Shown here piece after piece: positions 41,982 through 51,038 of a stretch of 64,000 bases of DNA. How positions within the stretch are numbered: the first letter of the stretch is position 1; the number at the start of each line of letters is the position of its first letter. This DNA is from JBLIRR01 sp049472395 (GTDB lineage: Bacteria > SZUA-182 > DTGQ01 > JBLIRR01), in NCBI GenBank assembly GCA_049472395.1, contig JBLIRR010000008.1, forward strand, positions 1 to 64,000, written 5' to 3'. Below the pieces are notes generated by a model. That model had not been told where the DNA came from. It did not search any database and worked only from the letters and a program-made list of their open reading frames with translations. A program made the position numbers and the translations under genes.

Positions 41982-43193
41982 TTACCTCACCCAGTGTAAA
42001 TTGTTTATTAATCCAGCCTGAGGACCAGCATCATATGTGTTAATCAGTGTAAAGTTACCATCAATCACACGCTGTAGTGGATCAAGATGAGTGGATGTGA
42101 TGAGGAAAAACTGATCTTCGCCGAACTCACCTAAAATTTTTACTACATAATTATTGTTTCCTGCATTGTAAAAAGCATTACACCTCACCTCTAAGACAGT
42201 ATCTTTAAAATAATCAAGACCATCCCTTGTCATATATCCCTCTATTGTCATCTCTCCCAGCCATTGCATGTCAATACCTAACTCACTGTAAAAATCAGGG
42301 TCAGTATAAAGTTCAATTTCAATGCGGCCTCCGATTTGTTCTCGTTGACCGGTTGCATCATCATAAAACGATGCAGACCATTGGCCAACATATAATCCAT
42401 CAATAATAGGACGCGGGTCCTTATTGGAGTATCCCTGGATATTTGGGGTAGTCTGAGAGCTCGTTGCACTCTGATTTGTCCCTTGTCCAAATGTGACAGA
42501 CGGGGCAGAAATAGATGCAAATGGATTATAAGAATAACCAGAAGTGCTCCTCAGTGATCCAGATGAACCAGAAAGTTGAGAAGATAAGGGGGTAGAACTC
42601 GTGAATGTGAATTGAACAGCCCTTTGAGAGCTGTTCGCGGCAGATGAAGCGGCTGAAGGCGACAATGTGCTCACTCGTGGTGCAAAGGCTTGCGAAGTAT
42701 TTGCCGGAAATCCTGTTGTGAAGGCAGTCCTAGTAGTATTTAATGATTGTTGAGAAAAACTAAGCTGAGGAGCAAAGGTCGATGAAGTTGTAGGCTGAAA
42801 AGAGCCTGAAAATTGAGCAGAGCTTGCGGGGATAAAGGACGCAGAACTTGTAGGGGCGAAAGATGCTGAAAAAGAAGAGGGGGTAAAAGAAGAAGTCGAC
42901 CGGGCCCCGAACGCAAATGGTAAAGCTGACGACGCAGCAGGAGTGAACGTATTTTGAAAGGTGCTCGTGGTTGAAAAATTAAGGGATGGTGAGGATGTAG
43001 GTTGCACTAAGAATCCGGAATTTGCAGCAGGCACAATGGATGAGCCTATGAATGGATAAGCAGCAGTGCTACTTATTACCGGAGCGGCTGCCCAACCGGT
43101 GACAGATTGAGCGTGACAGTGAAAACACATAAAAAATATGACAAATGTAAAAGAAAATATGCATAATATTGAGAGCCACTTATTAAAAATCAT
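41982..43193 (-). CDS. Secreted Ser/Phe-rich protein with C-terminal beta domain
   Basis: About 403 residues from the ATG at 43193, which has AAAGGGT ten bases upstream; an ATG at 43211 is less likely. A signal peptide (to FHCHAQ) is followed by about 240 residues of Ser/Ala/Thr/Phe/Pro with repeated phrases such as SSFTPSSFSASFAPTSSASF. The C-terminal 135 residues form a distinct domain (GLYVGQWSASFYDDATGQ, GRIEIELYTDPDFY, MTIEGYMT, DGNFTLINTYDAG). This domain shares its W-x-S entry and G-N-F-T-L-I ending with the GLYGG-repeat protein at 11,874-12,710. Function unknown; probably a surface or matrix protein. Confidence 0.65.
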   Translation of the reverse strand: MIFNKWLSILCIFSFTFVIFFMCFHCHAQSVTGWAAAPVISSTAAYPFIGSSIVPAANSGFLVQPTSSPSLNFSTTSTFQNTFTPAASSALPFAFGARSTSSFTPSSFSASFAPTSSASFIPASSAQFSGSFQPTTSSTFAPQLSFSQQSLNTTRTAFTTGFPANTSQAFAPRVSTLSPSAASSAANSSQRAVQFTFTSSTPLSSQLSGSSGSLRSTSGYSYNPFASISAPSVTFGQGTNQSATSSQTTPNIQGYSNKDPRPIIDGLYVGQWSASFYDDATGQREQIGGRIEIELYTDPDFYSELGIDMQWLGEMTIEGYMTRDGLDYFKDTVLEVRCNAFYNAGNNNYVVKILGEFGEDQFFLITSTHLDPLQRVIDGNFTLINTYDAGPQAGLINNLHWVR

Positions 43194-43259
43194 TTTACAA
43201 TACCCTTTCATAATGTTTTATTTTGATAATTATATTATACTCATATTTCAGAAATACTG

Positions 43260-43979
43260 CTACATCGGTAAATACATCTGGATATCCCCGAATATCTTCC
43301 TCTGTTTCACCACAATCCGTCGAAGACGAATTAATTCCAATAAAGCAATAAAAATTATTGCAATTCGATTCACATCTTTCTGTTGTGCACAATAATGGCG
43401 GAAAGAATATGATTTTTGGTTCGTCAGTAATGATAATAGTTGTCGCATTTCATGTTTCATATCTACTGGGTCTATATGGATCGGATGGACGAGTGGTTCA
43501 TTCTTTTCTTTCCGCATAATGTTAAAAAATGCCTTTGCTAATTCCAATAGATCAACAGCATCTAAGTTCTCTTCTTCATGTTGATCCCCTGGTATACCTG
43601 GTGATGTGAAGAATAGCTCCTGCTCTTTTTGCTTTGATAATAGTACCTCCCCTCCTTTTTTAAATAATTGATATTCCGCCAGTTTTTCCATTAATTCTTT
43701 TTTCATCTGATCCGTATCTTCATCCTCATCCTCTTCATGTGCAGGTGTGAGCAATCGTCTGGATTTTAAATTTATGAGATACGCGGCCATTACAATAAAT
43801 TCTCCGGCTATTTCAATATTAAGCTCCTTCATTATTTTCATATACGCTAAATACTGCTCTGTAATTTTTGATAAAGGGATATCGTAGATATCAACTTTTT
43901 CTCTTTTTATAAGATGCAATAATAAATCCAATGGGCCTTCAAAATTATCCAATTTTATATGATATTTTATTTCGTCCAT
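43260..43979 (-). CDS. scpA: Segregation and condensation protein A
   Basis: 239 residues with the ScpA start KLDNFEGPLDLLLHLIKREKVDIYDIPLSKITEQYL, FIVMAAYLINLKSRRLLTP and a C-terminal winged helix (IAIIFIALLELIRLRRIVVKQRKIFGDIQM). ScpA is the kleisin that bridges the SMC heads in chromosome condensation with ScpB. scpB and smc are not in the window. AAGGATACAGG precedes the ATG. Confidence 0.93.
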   Translation of the reverse strand: MDEIKYHIKLDNFEGPLDLLLHLIKREKVDIYDIPLSKITEQYLAYMKIMKELNIEIAGEFIVMAAYLINLKSRRLLTPAHEEDEDEDTDQMKKELMEKLAEYQLFKKGGEVLLSKQKEQELFFTSPGIPGDQHEEENLDAVDLLELAKAFFNIMRKEKNEPLVHPIHIDPVDMKHEMRQLLSLLTNQKSYSFRHYCAQQKDVNRIAIIFIALLELIRLRRIVVKQRKIFGDIQMYLPM

Positions 43980-44080
43980 CCTGTATCCTTCACAATATTA
44001 AGTTCTAATAGCCTATTGTTAATAGACTAAAGGTAAGTAAAAAACTTACAAAAAGTAGTTGGTAATAAGTGATAAATCTT

Positions 44081-45391
44081 TTAATAAGGATAAAAAACAA
44101 AAAACAGCAGGGATAGTACAGCAAATATCCACATCCCGAGAGGAACCTCCTTGGCCCGTGCATCTATTATTTTAAATAGAGGATAGAGGGCAAAGCCGGC
44201 TGTCATGCCTATTCCGATATTAAAGGTAAAACTCATCAGGACAAGGACGGTGAACGCAGGGATTGTTTCCGTATAATCGTTGAAATTAATCTTGGTGATT
44301 GCCTCTAACATAAGAAGACCGACAATGACGAGCACAGGGGCGTATGCTACAACAGGAACAGAGGTGAATAGTGGAGCGAAAAATAAGGACAATAAGAAAA
44401 GAAGGGCTGTCGTCACGGCCGTAAGTCCTGTTCTTCCCCCTATCTCAACGCCTGCGGCTGATTCAATAAACGTTCCTGTAGTTGTGGTGCCAACAAGCGC
44501 TCCTACAACAGTAGCCAGTGCATCGCAGAGCATTGCTTTTTGAATATCAGGGAGATTTCCCTCATTATCCAACATACCAGCCCTCGCAGATACGCCGATG
44601 AGAGTGGCAACAGTATCGATAAAATCCATCACAAATACGACAAGAATAATAGCAAAGAATTTCCATGATAATGCTGCCTTAAGATCCATCTTAAATAAGA
44701 TCGGGCTTATGCTGGGCGGCACGCTCACAATTTTGGGGGGAAGAGGGGCTATTTTTAGAACGAAAGCAAGACAACTTGTAATAATTATTCCGAAAAGGAT
44801 AGATCCTTTGATCTTTTTGGTGATGAGGGCCGCCGTAATAATGAATCCAATAATAGCTATGAATACCGGTTTTGTATTTATTTTCCCGACATGAAGCGGA
44901 GCATCCGGAATACCGACTGCCACCATACCCATTTTCCCAAGGCCGATCAGGGTCAGGAACAACCCAATTCCTGCCGCAAAACTATATTTCAGAGAAGAGG
45001 GTATGGCTCGTGCCATCCATGCCTTCAGCCCGCTTATTGTCAATACAGTAAAAAGAATACCACCCAGGAAGACAGCTCCGATAGCTGCTTCCCAGGTATA
45101 ACCGAGGACTTTTACAACCGTAAAAGCGATAAATGCATTCTCACCCATATAAGGAGCAATAGCAAAGGGACGATTGGCGTAGAGACCCATGAGGAGCGTG
45201 CCAAAGGCGGCAGCAATGATGGTAGCCACCACAGAAGGCCCTTTGGGGATTCCTGCTACCTCCAAAATAGCAGGATTCACAATAATAATATAAGCCATGG
45301 TGATGAATGTCGTAAGGCCTGCCATTATTTCTGTTTTTATATCTGTGCCATTTTCTTTTATTTTAAAAATATTATCCATTAATGTGCCCAT
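44081..45391 (-). CDS. AzgA-type NCS2 purine permease
   Basis: 436 residues with about 12 to 14 membrane helices, matching the AzgA (adenine/guanine/hypoxanthine) branch of nucleobase permeases. Landmarks: GTDIKTEIMAGLTTFITMAYII near the start, APYMGENAFIAFTVV, SLKYSFAAGIGLFLTLIGL, FVMDFIDTVATLIGVSARAGML, and GTTTTGTFIESAAGVEIGGRTGLTAV. It should import purine bases by proton symport. AAAGGAACACTCC supports the start. It is 26 bp downstream of the large glucan water dikinase gene, so both are probably on one transcript. No purine riboswitch fits in the short gap. Confidence 0.9.
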   Translation of the reverse strand: MGTLMDNIFKIKENGTDIKTEIMAGLTTFITMAYIIIVNPAILEVAGIPKGPSVVATIIAAAFGTLLMGLYANRPFAIAPYMGENAFIAFTVVKVLGYTWEAAIGAVFLGGILFTVLTISGLKAWMARAIPSSLKYSFAAGIGLFLTLIGLGKMGMVAVGIPDAPLHVGKINTKPVFIAIIGFIITAALITKKIKGSILFGIIITSCLAFVLKIAPLPPKIVSVPPSISPILFKMDLKAALSWKFFAIILVVFVMDFIDTVATLIGVSARAGMLDNEGNLPDIQKAMLCDALATVVGALVGTTTTGTFIESAAGVEIGGRTGLTAVTTALLFLLSLFFAPLFTSVPVVAYAPVLVIVGLLMLEAITKINFNDYTETIPAFTVLVLMSFTFNIGIGMTAGFALYPLFKIIDARAKEVPLGMWIFAVLSLLFFVFYPY

Positions 45392-45417
45392 GGAGTGTTC
45401 CTTTAAAAAAGTCGAAT

Positions 45418-48400
45418 TTATAGCATTTGATTGCGGCTTTGTAAAATATAAATCCTATTATTAAAATAGGTTCCTTCAATATCTTGATGAGCTCCTTTTA
45501 TGTGAGCAATCTTAATGGCAACTTCAGCAATTGAGGTAATAAATTCACGACGAAAGTGTTCATCCCATGAGAGAGGATCATTATTTAAATTGATTTTTTC
45601 CATTCTTTTCGGCCACAAAGGAGTGGTTGTGTAAAGCCCTGCTCCTGCGTAAAATGGTAAGTCCTCTGCATTCGAATCAGATCGAAAAATAAGACCTGTA
45701 TTATACGATGCATACAGTTTGCTTAAAAAGGATACTATTTTTATATTTTTGCTCCTCTTATCAAAAGAAAAGGCAAAGGATCGGCCTGCGAGATTATCAA
45801 CGAGAGTATCCCCCATGCCCTTTACTACCTCAATATAGATTTCATTTTCATCTCGTGTGGTCGGATTGGCAGTATGAATCACGAATGAATACTCCCCGGG
45901 TATAATAGGCTCGATTAAGACGGACATATACATGTTGCCAGATGCTATGCCTAGTTCTTTCCGGCTCAAGAACGCTGCTTTATTCCATTTCGAGGCCCAT
46001 ACGGTTTTTATTGCATTGCACGCAGCTTCATTATCATCAAGGTCAAATTCAAGATACTTTTTCATAAAATGTTTCAAAAGTGCAATGTACTCTTGTTTTA
46101 TGGTAAGGCATGCTATTGCTCTTTGAATTTCTTGAAGCATAAATATTATGCGGCCCATCTTTTGTTCTGTGAGAATTGATTTTTCATGGTCTTTAATCAG
46201 TAGTTCGATTTCTCTGTTCTCACGCTCACGCAGCAGATGTTCATAAACGCCAAAAGGTATCGCAATGGCGGGTGCGAATGCAGCCATGTCCTGAAGTTCG
46301 TTTTCTATCTCTTTGATATTATAACTTTTCGGGCCAACACGTGTGGGAGTAAACTCATTCCCGCTCAGACAAAATTGGGTAAAGGTAGGATCTATGTGAG
46401 GGAGGGAAATTATGGTCTTTTTCTGAGATGATTTGGTTAATTTTGTCGGTTCCCAGATAATTGCTCTGGTACTATCAATCGTAAGAGAAACCTCTTTACC
46501 CTCTAGTGCACATAGTTGTTCAAAGAGTTCATTGTTATAACAGGTGGCAAACAAAATACCATTATTCCGTGCGCGCACCGCAATATGTGACACAATATCT
46601 GTATCATCAGGGCTGAGAATGGCTACACTGTCAGATGGTATATTTTCATCTCCCTCGATTGTATCGGTGAGAATTATTTTCTGGGAAATACCACTATCAT
46701 TAATTATATTGTGCATATGTGCAACATGAAGTAGTGTACCTGATACACCTAATCCTTTAGATGGGCTAATAATCTGCCAGTCCCCCAAATGTGCCAGACG
46801 TCGAATAAGGATTTGAAGCTTCGCAATGCATTTTGAGAGAGAAAAGAGAGAAGAACTCCTGATGATTTCTTCACTGAAAAGCTCAATAAAAAATTGGGCT
46901 ATCCCGAGATAATCACCAAGATATTCGGCGAGTAGCTGAAAAGTATCAATAATTTCCTGAATTGCCTCACCGATTAACAAGGATATCTGATCAATTGCTG
47001 CTTTTGTTTGGATAAACCAGTCGTAATTATTTTTAGGGAAGGAAATAAGTCTGCTTATATACTCCTGAAAAGGAGCAGAGTTAAATGGTATAAGTGTAAT
47101 CAATAAAAAGGAAGCGAGGATTTTAACCACTAAATGTAACAGATATATATAAAAGTGATCTTCCTCAACATACACAATCAATCTTTCCGCCATAAGCCGA
47201 AAGCTATCTTCGAGCGCCCAGTCAAGCAAATAGAATCGAGCAACCGTTTCTGTCTTATCCTGATTTATCTTCTGGTATATCTTTACCCTGCACCTGTTAA
47301 TAAGTTCCATACGTTCAAGCAGAAAATCAGGATTTGTCTCATGGCCAAGCTCTTCTCTTGCAAAGAGGATCTCGGACAGGTTCTCTATAAGCTCGGGATC
47401 ATGAAGATCGTGTTGTGCATTCTCAATCGCAACCTTTAGGTCTGTTCCTTCATGGACCTCTTTTAATATTTTCAGAAAATGCTCAAAATCAGGAATCATA
47501 TCATCTGTTTTATCAGGAAAGAATTGAGGATCAGAGGTAATAGGCCGTTCGAAGGAATGGAGCCGGTCGTGGGTGATACCATTTATTTTAAGAGTATGAT
47601 AAAAAACCTCTGTGTCTCCGTCTGATCGTAAAAATGCGAGATATGCTTCACAAATTGCAATATCATCTTTTGTTGTATTATTATGAAGTTTCTGGTGCCA
47701 TTGCTCAAGAAATGTTCCATAGACTTCACCTATCTTATGACGGTGCATTATATTGAGAATCTCATCTCGAATCCTCTGCCCGTCTCCTCCCATGGAGAGG
47801 TTTGAGAGAAGCATCCTTGTATAGGGAATAAGCTCCTGGTGTGAATTGGCATACTTAACACTTTCCTCAGCAAGGCATCGAATGCTCCAGCTCAGCTCTC
47901 TCGGTTTCGTATTGAAATTTCGCTGCCAAGTAAGTTGACGCAAGGAAGAATATCGCAAATATATATTAAGCAAGATCAATAGTTCTTTATTTTTATTGTG
48001 TTTCTCGTGAACAAGAATATCTGTGCAAAGATTAAAACGATGCATTAAACTCCAGCTATGATCACTGACCTCTGCATCAATTATTTTTTTTATAGCTTCT
48101 GAGATACCTATAAACCTCGGAGAAGGGATGTCTTTATTTTCATTTAAGAAGATGTGATAGTTATGCCCTTCATTATTTTGCCAGACTTTGGTGACAGGAA
48201 AGAACAGAACATAGTCTAATCGCTTTATCCCTGAAGATGTTGGAATACAGAATAGTACTGTCGCATTATCATCATCAATGGAGAAAGGAGTGCGGACTGC
48301 CATACCCTCTTTAAAGATTTTTGATTTTTTGGGCCATAGTGATTTTTCAGGGATAAGCCATCCTGAGGTTGAAGGAAAATATACACCCCAGTGAAGTATA

Positions 48401-48963
48401 ACGGGATCTTTTGTTTTGGCAGACAGGGTAATAATCCAGTTCGAGTGTTCCTGGAGTATCTCTGTGCGTATTTTAAGGGGTATGTGAGGTTCTTTTTTTT
48501 TGACTGCCCGAGCGGGAGGGATAATTTTTTTTAAGGTTCGTTTCTGTTCATTATATTTTTGACAGATATGATGGAGAGGGATGAAATAGTTTTCGCCACT
48601 GTTGTTGATCCATTCCTTCTTGTCAGGATAATACAGGACAAATGATATATCCTTATGAAGACCTTTGGAGGGCCAAAAAATTTCAATAAAACTGCCCTTA
48701 CTTTCATCACTATCTAATGCAAATGGGGTTTGTACCGCATCCTGGTTGTGAAATATTATCGGCTTCTGTGGCCATAAAGAATGTGGTGGTATGTGCCATT
48801 TCCCATTTTTATTTCGTGTAAGTCCCCAATGAAGATTTACTTTCTCTCTGGTGGGGAGTCTAATTTCAATACGCAGTGTATCATCGGCATGAGAATCCTC
48901 TTTTACTTCTATCTGTAGTGATCCGAAAGTGGTTTTCCATATAAAATCTTTATGTTCTCTCAT
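45418..48963 (-). CDS. Alpha-glucan water dikinase homologue with two CBM45-like domains
   Basis: 1,181 residues in the order of plant GWD. Two homologous N-terminal domains (about 1-130 and 160-273) share VNLHWGLTR..GKWHIPPHSLWP versus VILHWGVYF..GWLIPEKSLWP, the pattern of starch-binding CBM45 modules. A helical region follows with GGDGQRIRDEILNIMHRHKIGE and FLEQWHQKLHNNTTKDDIAICEAYL. The phosphohistidine domain has H793 in LSPDDTDIVSHIAVRARN, and the C-terminal ATP-grasp domain has RVGPKSYN, GLIFRSDSNAEDLPFYAGAGL and QDIEGTYFNNRIYILQSRNQ. All key residues are kept, so it should phosphorylate a storage alpha-glucan with ATP. It is upstream of an AzgA-type permease on the same strand. No ribosome site is visible. 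Confidence 0.9.
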   Translation of the reverse strand: MREHKDFIWKTTFGSLQIEVKEDSHADDTLRIEIRLPTREKVNLHWGLTRNKNGKWHIPPHSLWPQKPIIFHNQDAVQTPFALDSDESKGSFIEIFWPSKGLHKDISFVLYYPDKKEWINNSGENYFIPLHHICQKYNEQKRTLKKIIPPARAVKKKEPHIPLKIRTEILQEHSNWIITLSAKTKDPVILHWGVYFPSTSGWLIPEKSLWPKKSKIFKEGMAVRTPFSIDDDNATVLFCIPTSSGIKRLDYVLFFPVTKVWQNNEGHNYHIFLNENKDIPSPRFIGISEAIKKIIDAEVSDHSWSLMHRFNLCTDILVHEKHNKNKELLILLNIYLRYSSLRQLTWQRNFNTKPRELSWSIRCLAEESVKYANSHQELIPYTRMLLSNLSMGGDGQRIRDEILNIMHRHKIGEVYGTFLEQWHQKLHNNTTKDDIAICEAYLAFLRSDGDTEVFYHTLKINGITHDRLHSFERPITSDPQFFPDKTDDMIPDFEHFLKILKEVHEGTDLKVAIENAQHDLHDPELIENLSEILFAREELGHETNPDFLLERMELINRCRVKIYQKINQDKTETVARFYLLDWALEDSFRLMAERLIVYVEEDHFYIYLLHLVVKILASFLLITLIPFNSAPFQEYISRLISFPKNNYDWFIQTKAAIDQISLLIGEAIQEIIDTFQLLAEYLGDYLGIAQFFIELFSEEIIRSSSLFSLSKCIAKLQILIRRLAHLGDWQIISPSKGLGVSGTLLHVAHMHNIINDSGISQKIILTDTIEGDENIPSDSVAILSPDDTDIVSHIAVRARNNGILFATCYNNELFEQLCALEGKEVSLTIDSTRAIIWEPTKLTKSSQKKTIISLPHIDPTFTQFCLSGNEFTPTRVGPKSYNIKEIENELQDMAAFAPAIAIPFGVYEHLLRERENREIELLIKDHEKSILTEQKMGRIIFMLQEIQRAIACLTIKQEYIALLKHFMKKYLEFDLDDNEAACNAIKTVWASKWNKAAFLSRKELGIASGNMYMSVLIEPIIPGEYSFVIHTANPTTRDENEIYIEVVKGMGDTLVDNLAGRSFAFSFDKRSKNIKIVSFLSKLYASYNTGLIFRSDSNAEDLPFYAGAGLYTTTPLWPKRMEKINLNNDPLSWDEHFRREFITSIAEVAIKIAHIKGAHQDIEGTYFNNRIYILQSRNQML

Positions 48964-49251
48964 TGTTATTTTTTTTAATGTGACTATACGCTATAAAACT
49001 ATGTGTGTAACGAAAATTACTCACTCGCTTCTCCATGATAAATTCTATTATAGGAGAGCCATATTGTAAAGTTTTTTTAATCAGCAATTTTCATTATGGC
49101 GTACCCCCTCACGTACAAGGGATTCCCGCCAGTTGTTGAGCGTTGAGCGAAACGAATAGCGGAGAACCTCGCGAGCCACTTGACAGGCTCGTCATTTAAT
49201 TGTATAACTAATTAATTTTAAAGAAAATGGCTCCATAAAGGCGGAAGGAAG
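48964..49251. other. Divergent spacer with GC-rich palindrome
   Basis: 288 bp between divergent genes. It contains TCAGCAATTTTCATTATGG (from 49082), a relative of the dispersed palindrome ends, and a GC-rich stretch (about 49,100-49,195) with the hairpin CGAGCC/GGCTCG around ACTTGACA. Confidence 0.45.
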
Positions 49252-51024
49252 ATGAAAAAAATATTAAAGATTTATTTTATGGTTGTTGGAATAATTACTA
49301 CAATATTTATGATCTTATTTATTGTGGGGATATATAATCTGTTCCGACATTTTGAGAAGTTAGCTGTGTATAAGGAAGAAAAATCCGTGACGCTCAAGCA
49401 TAAAGAGTATTTTCTGAGATTAAATTTAGATGCCGCGATACATGACCGTGAAGTATCAAGCATTGAAAATATATTCTCTGCGCTTGAATCAAAGAATCAA
49501 TATGATCTCCTTAATTTACTCACGACTATAGATAAAGCAGCCAGAGATGATCGAATAAAAGGAATTGTAGTTGAGAAGCTCAATATTGCGGCTCCCTTAA
49601 ATTCTGTGATGGAAATTGCAGAGGCATTAAAGCGTTTTAAAGAAAAAAATAAGCGGGTGCTTGTATTTATAGATGAGGTAAGCAATAAAGATTACCTCCT
49701 TGCCTCGGTCGCGGACACAATCTACCTCCAAACGGAAGGAAGACTTTATATTCCAGGAATATCCGGATCTTTTTTCTTTCTTAAGGATACCTTATCTAAG
49801 GTGGGAATTAAAGGAGATTTTATTCCATTCGGCCGATATAAAAGCACACCCGAGATGTTTATCTCTAATAAAATGTCAGAGGATAATCGCACGGTTACTA
49901 CATCCGTGCTGCGTAATATCCAGGATACTTTTATACAATGGATTTCTCACAATAGGCATTTAAGCGAGGATGAAATCGAAAGAATTCTGGACAGAGGCTT
50001 GATTACTGCTCAAGATGCCTTTGAGAGTAAATTAGTCGATGAACTTGTCTATCAGGACCAGTTTGATGAGAGGATAAAAGAAACGTTTATCGATATAAAA
50101 CCTTTAAGCTTTAGAACCTATTCCCGTGTGTCCGAGGAAACTATTGAGAATTATTTGATTGACACAAAGAATAGGATTGCACTCATATATGTTACAGGAC
50201 AGGTTCAGATGGCGATGCCGGATGAATATTCTGAGAATAGAGCCATTGTTCCCAGTAATATAAGGAGAAAATTTGAAAAGGCTTTAGAGGATGAAAGTAT
50301 AAAAGGAATTATTCTGCGGGTAGACAGCCCGGGGGGATCAGCGCTGGCTGCTGATATTATTTGGAATGAAGTAAAAAGGTTGGATAAGGAGAAACCGGTT
50401 TTTGTGAGTATGGCTTCCATGGCGGCATCAGGAGGATATTATCTTTCCATGTCTGCACGGAAATTATTTGCGGGAAAGACTACTATTACCGGATCGATTG
50501 GTGTATGGGCCGGCAAATTCGTCACAAAAGATATGTGTGATAAATTGGGACTTACAGTAGAGACGATTAAATTTAATGAAGGAGCGAGCCTTTTTTCTTC
50601 ACAGGAAAATTTTAGCTCTTCCCAGAGAGATTTAATAAAAAATATATTATCGCAGACCTATAAGACGTTTGTCGATAAAGCGGCAGAAGCACGAGGAATG
50701 AACTACGAAGCACTGCATGAAATAGCGCAGGGCAGAATATGGACAGGTTCTCAAGCACAAGAGGTGGGGCTGGTTGATACCGTTGGGGGATATTATGAAA
50801 TAATCAAAGAGCTTAAAAGGGAAATTGGGATCGAGGAAAATACAGTGCCCACATTAGTGAAGATTCGTGATGATTCTGACGATATATTTGATAAATTAAA
50901 ATCTTTAGGCATAGCAATAAAATCACGGATTAATTATTCGATGCATCTTGTGCATGAGATGCGGAATTTTTTTCGTGATGAGAATATTTTTTTTATGCTG
51001 CCTTATAGGGTAGAGATACAGTAA
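49252..51024 (+). CDS. sppA: Signal peptide peptidase SppA, long form
   Basis: 590 residues, the duplicated 67-kDa type, with an N-terminal membrane anchor (FMVVGIITTIFMILFIVGIYNLF). SppA digests cleaved signal peptides in the membrane. The catalytic Lys is K197 in PFGRYKSTPEMF of the first repeat, and the nucleophile S393 is in SMASMAASGGYYLSM of the second repeat, preceded by LRVDSPGGSALAAD and followed by TITGSIGVWAGKF. The start has GGCGGAAGGAAG before the ATG. It is followed after 14 bp by an M16-like gene. Confidence 0.92.
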   Translation: MKKILKIYFMVVGIITTIFMILFIVGIYNLFRHFEKLAVYKEEKSVTLKHKEYFLRLNLDAAIHDREVSSIENIFSALESKNQYDLLNLLTTIDKAARDDRIKGIVVEKLNIAAPLNSVMEIAEALKRFKEKNKRVLVFIDEVSNKDYLLASVADTIYLQTEGRLYIPGISGSFFFLKDTLSKVGIKGDFIPFGRYKSTPEMFISNKMSEDNRTVTTSVLRNIQDTFIQWISHNRHLSEDEIERILDRGLITAQDAFESKLVDELVYQDQFDERIKETFIDIKPLSFRTYSRVSEETIENYLIDTKNRIALIYVTGQVQMAMPDEYSENRAIVPSNIRRKFEKALEDESIKGIILRVDSPGGSALAADIIWNEVKRLDKEKPVFVSMASMAASGGYYLSMSARKLFAGKTTITGSIGVWAGKFVTKDMCDKLGLTVETIKFNEGASLFSSQENFSSSQRDLIKNILSQTYKTFVDKAAEARGMNYEALHEIAQGRIWTGSQAQEVGLVDTVGGYYEIIKELKREIGIEENTVPTLVKIRDDSDDIFDKLKSLGIAIKSRINYSMHLVHEMRNFFRDENIFFMLPYRVEIQ

Positions 51025-51038
51025 ATTGGAGTAGAATA

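Noticed and set aside
44891..45382. 163-codon frame antisense to the purine permease
   Set aside because: Fully inside a well-conserved gene on the other strand; shadow frame.
45392..45417. Purine riboswitch before the AzgA-type permease
   Set aside because: Only 26 bp separate it from the upstream gene and no aptamer-like sequence is present.
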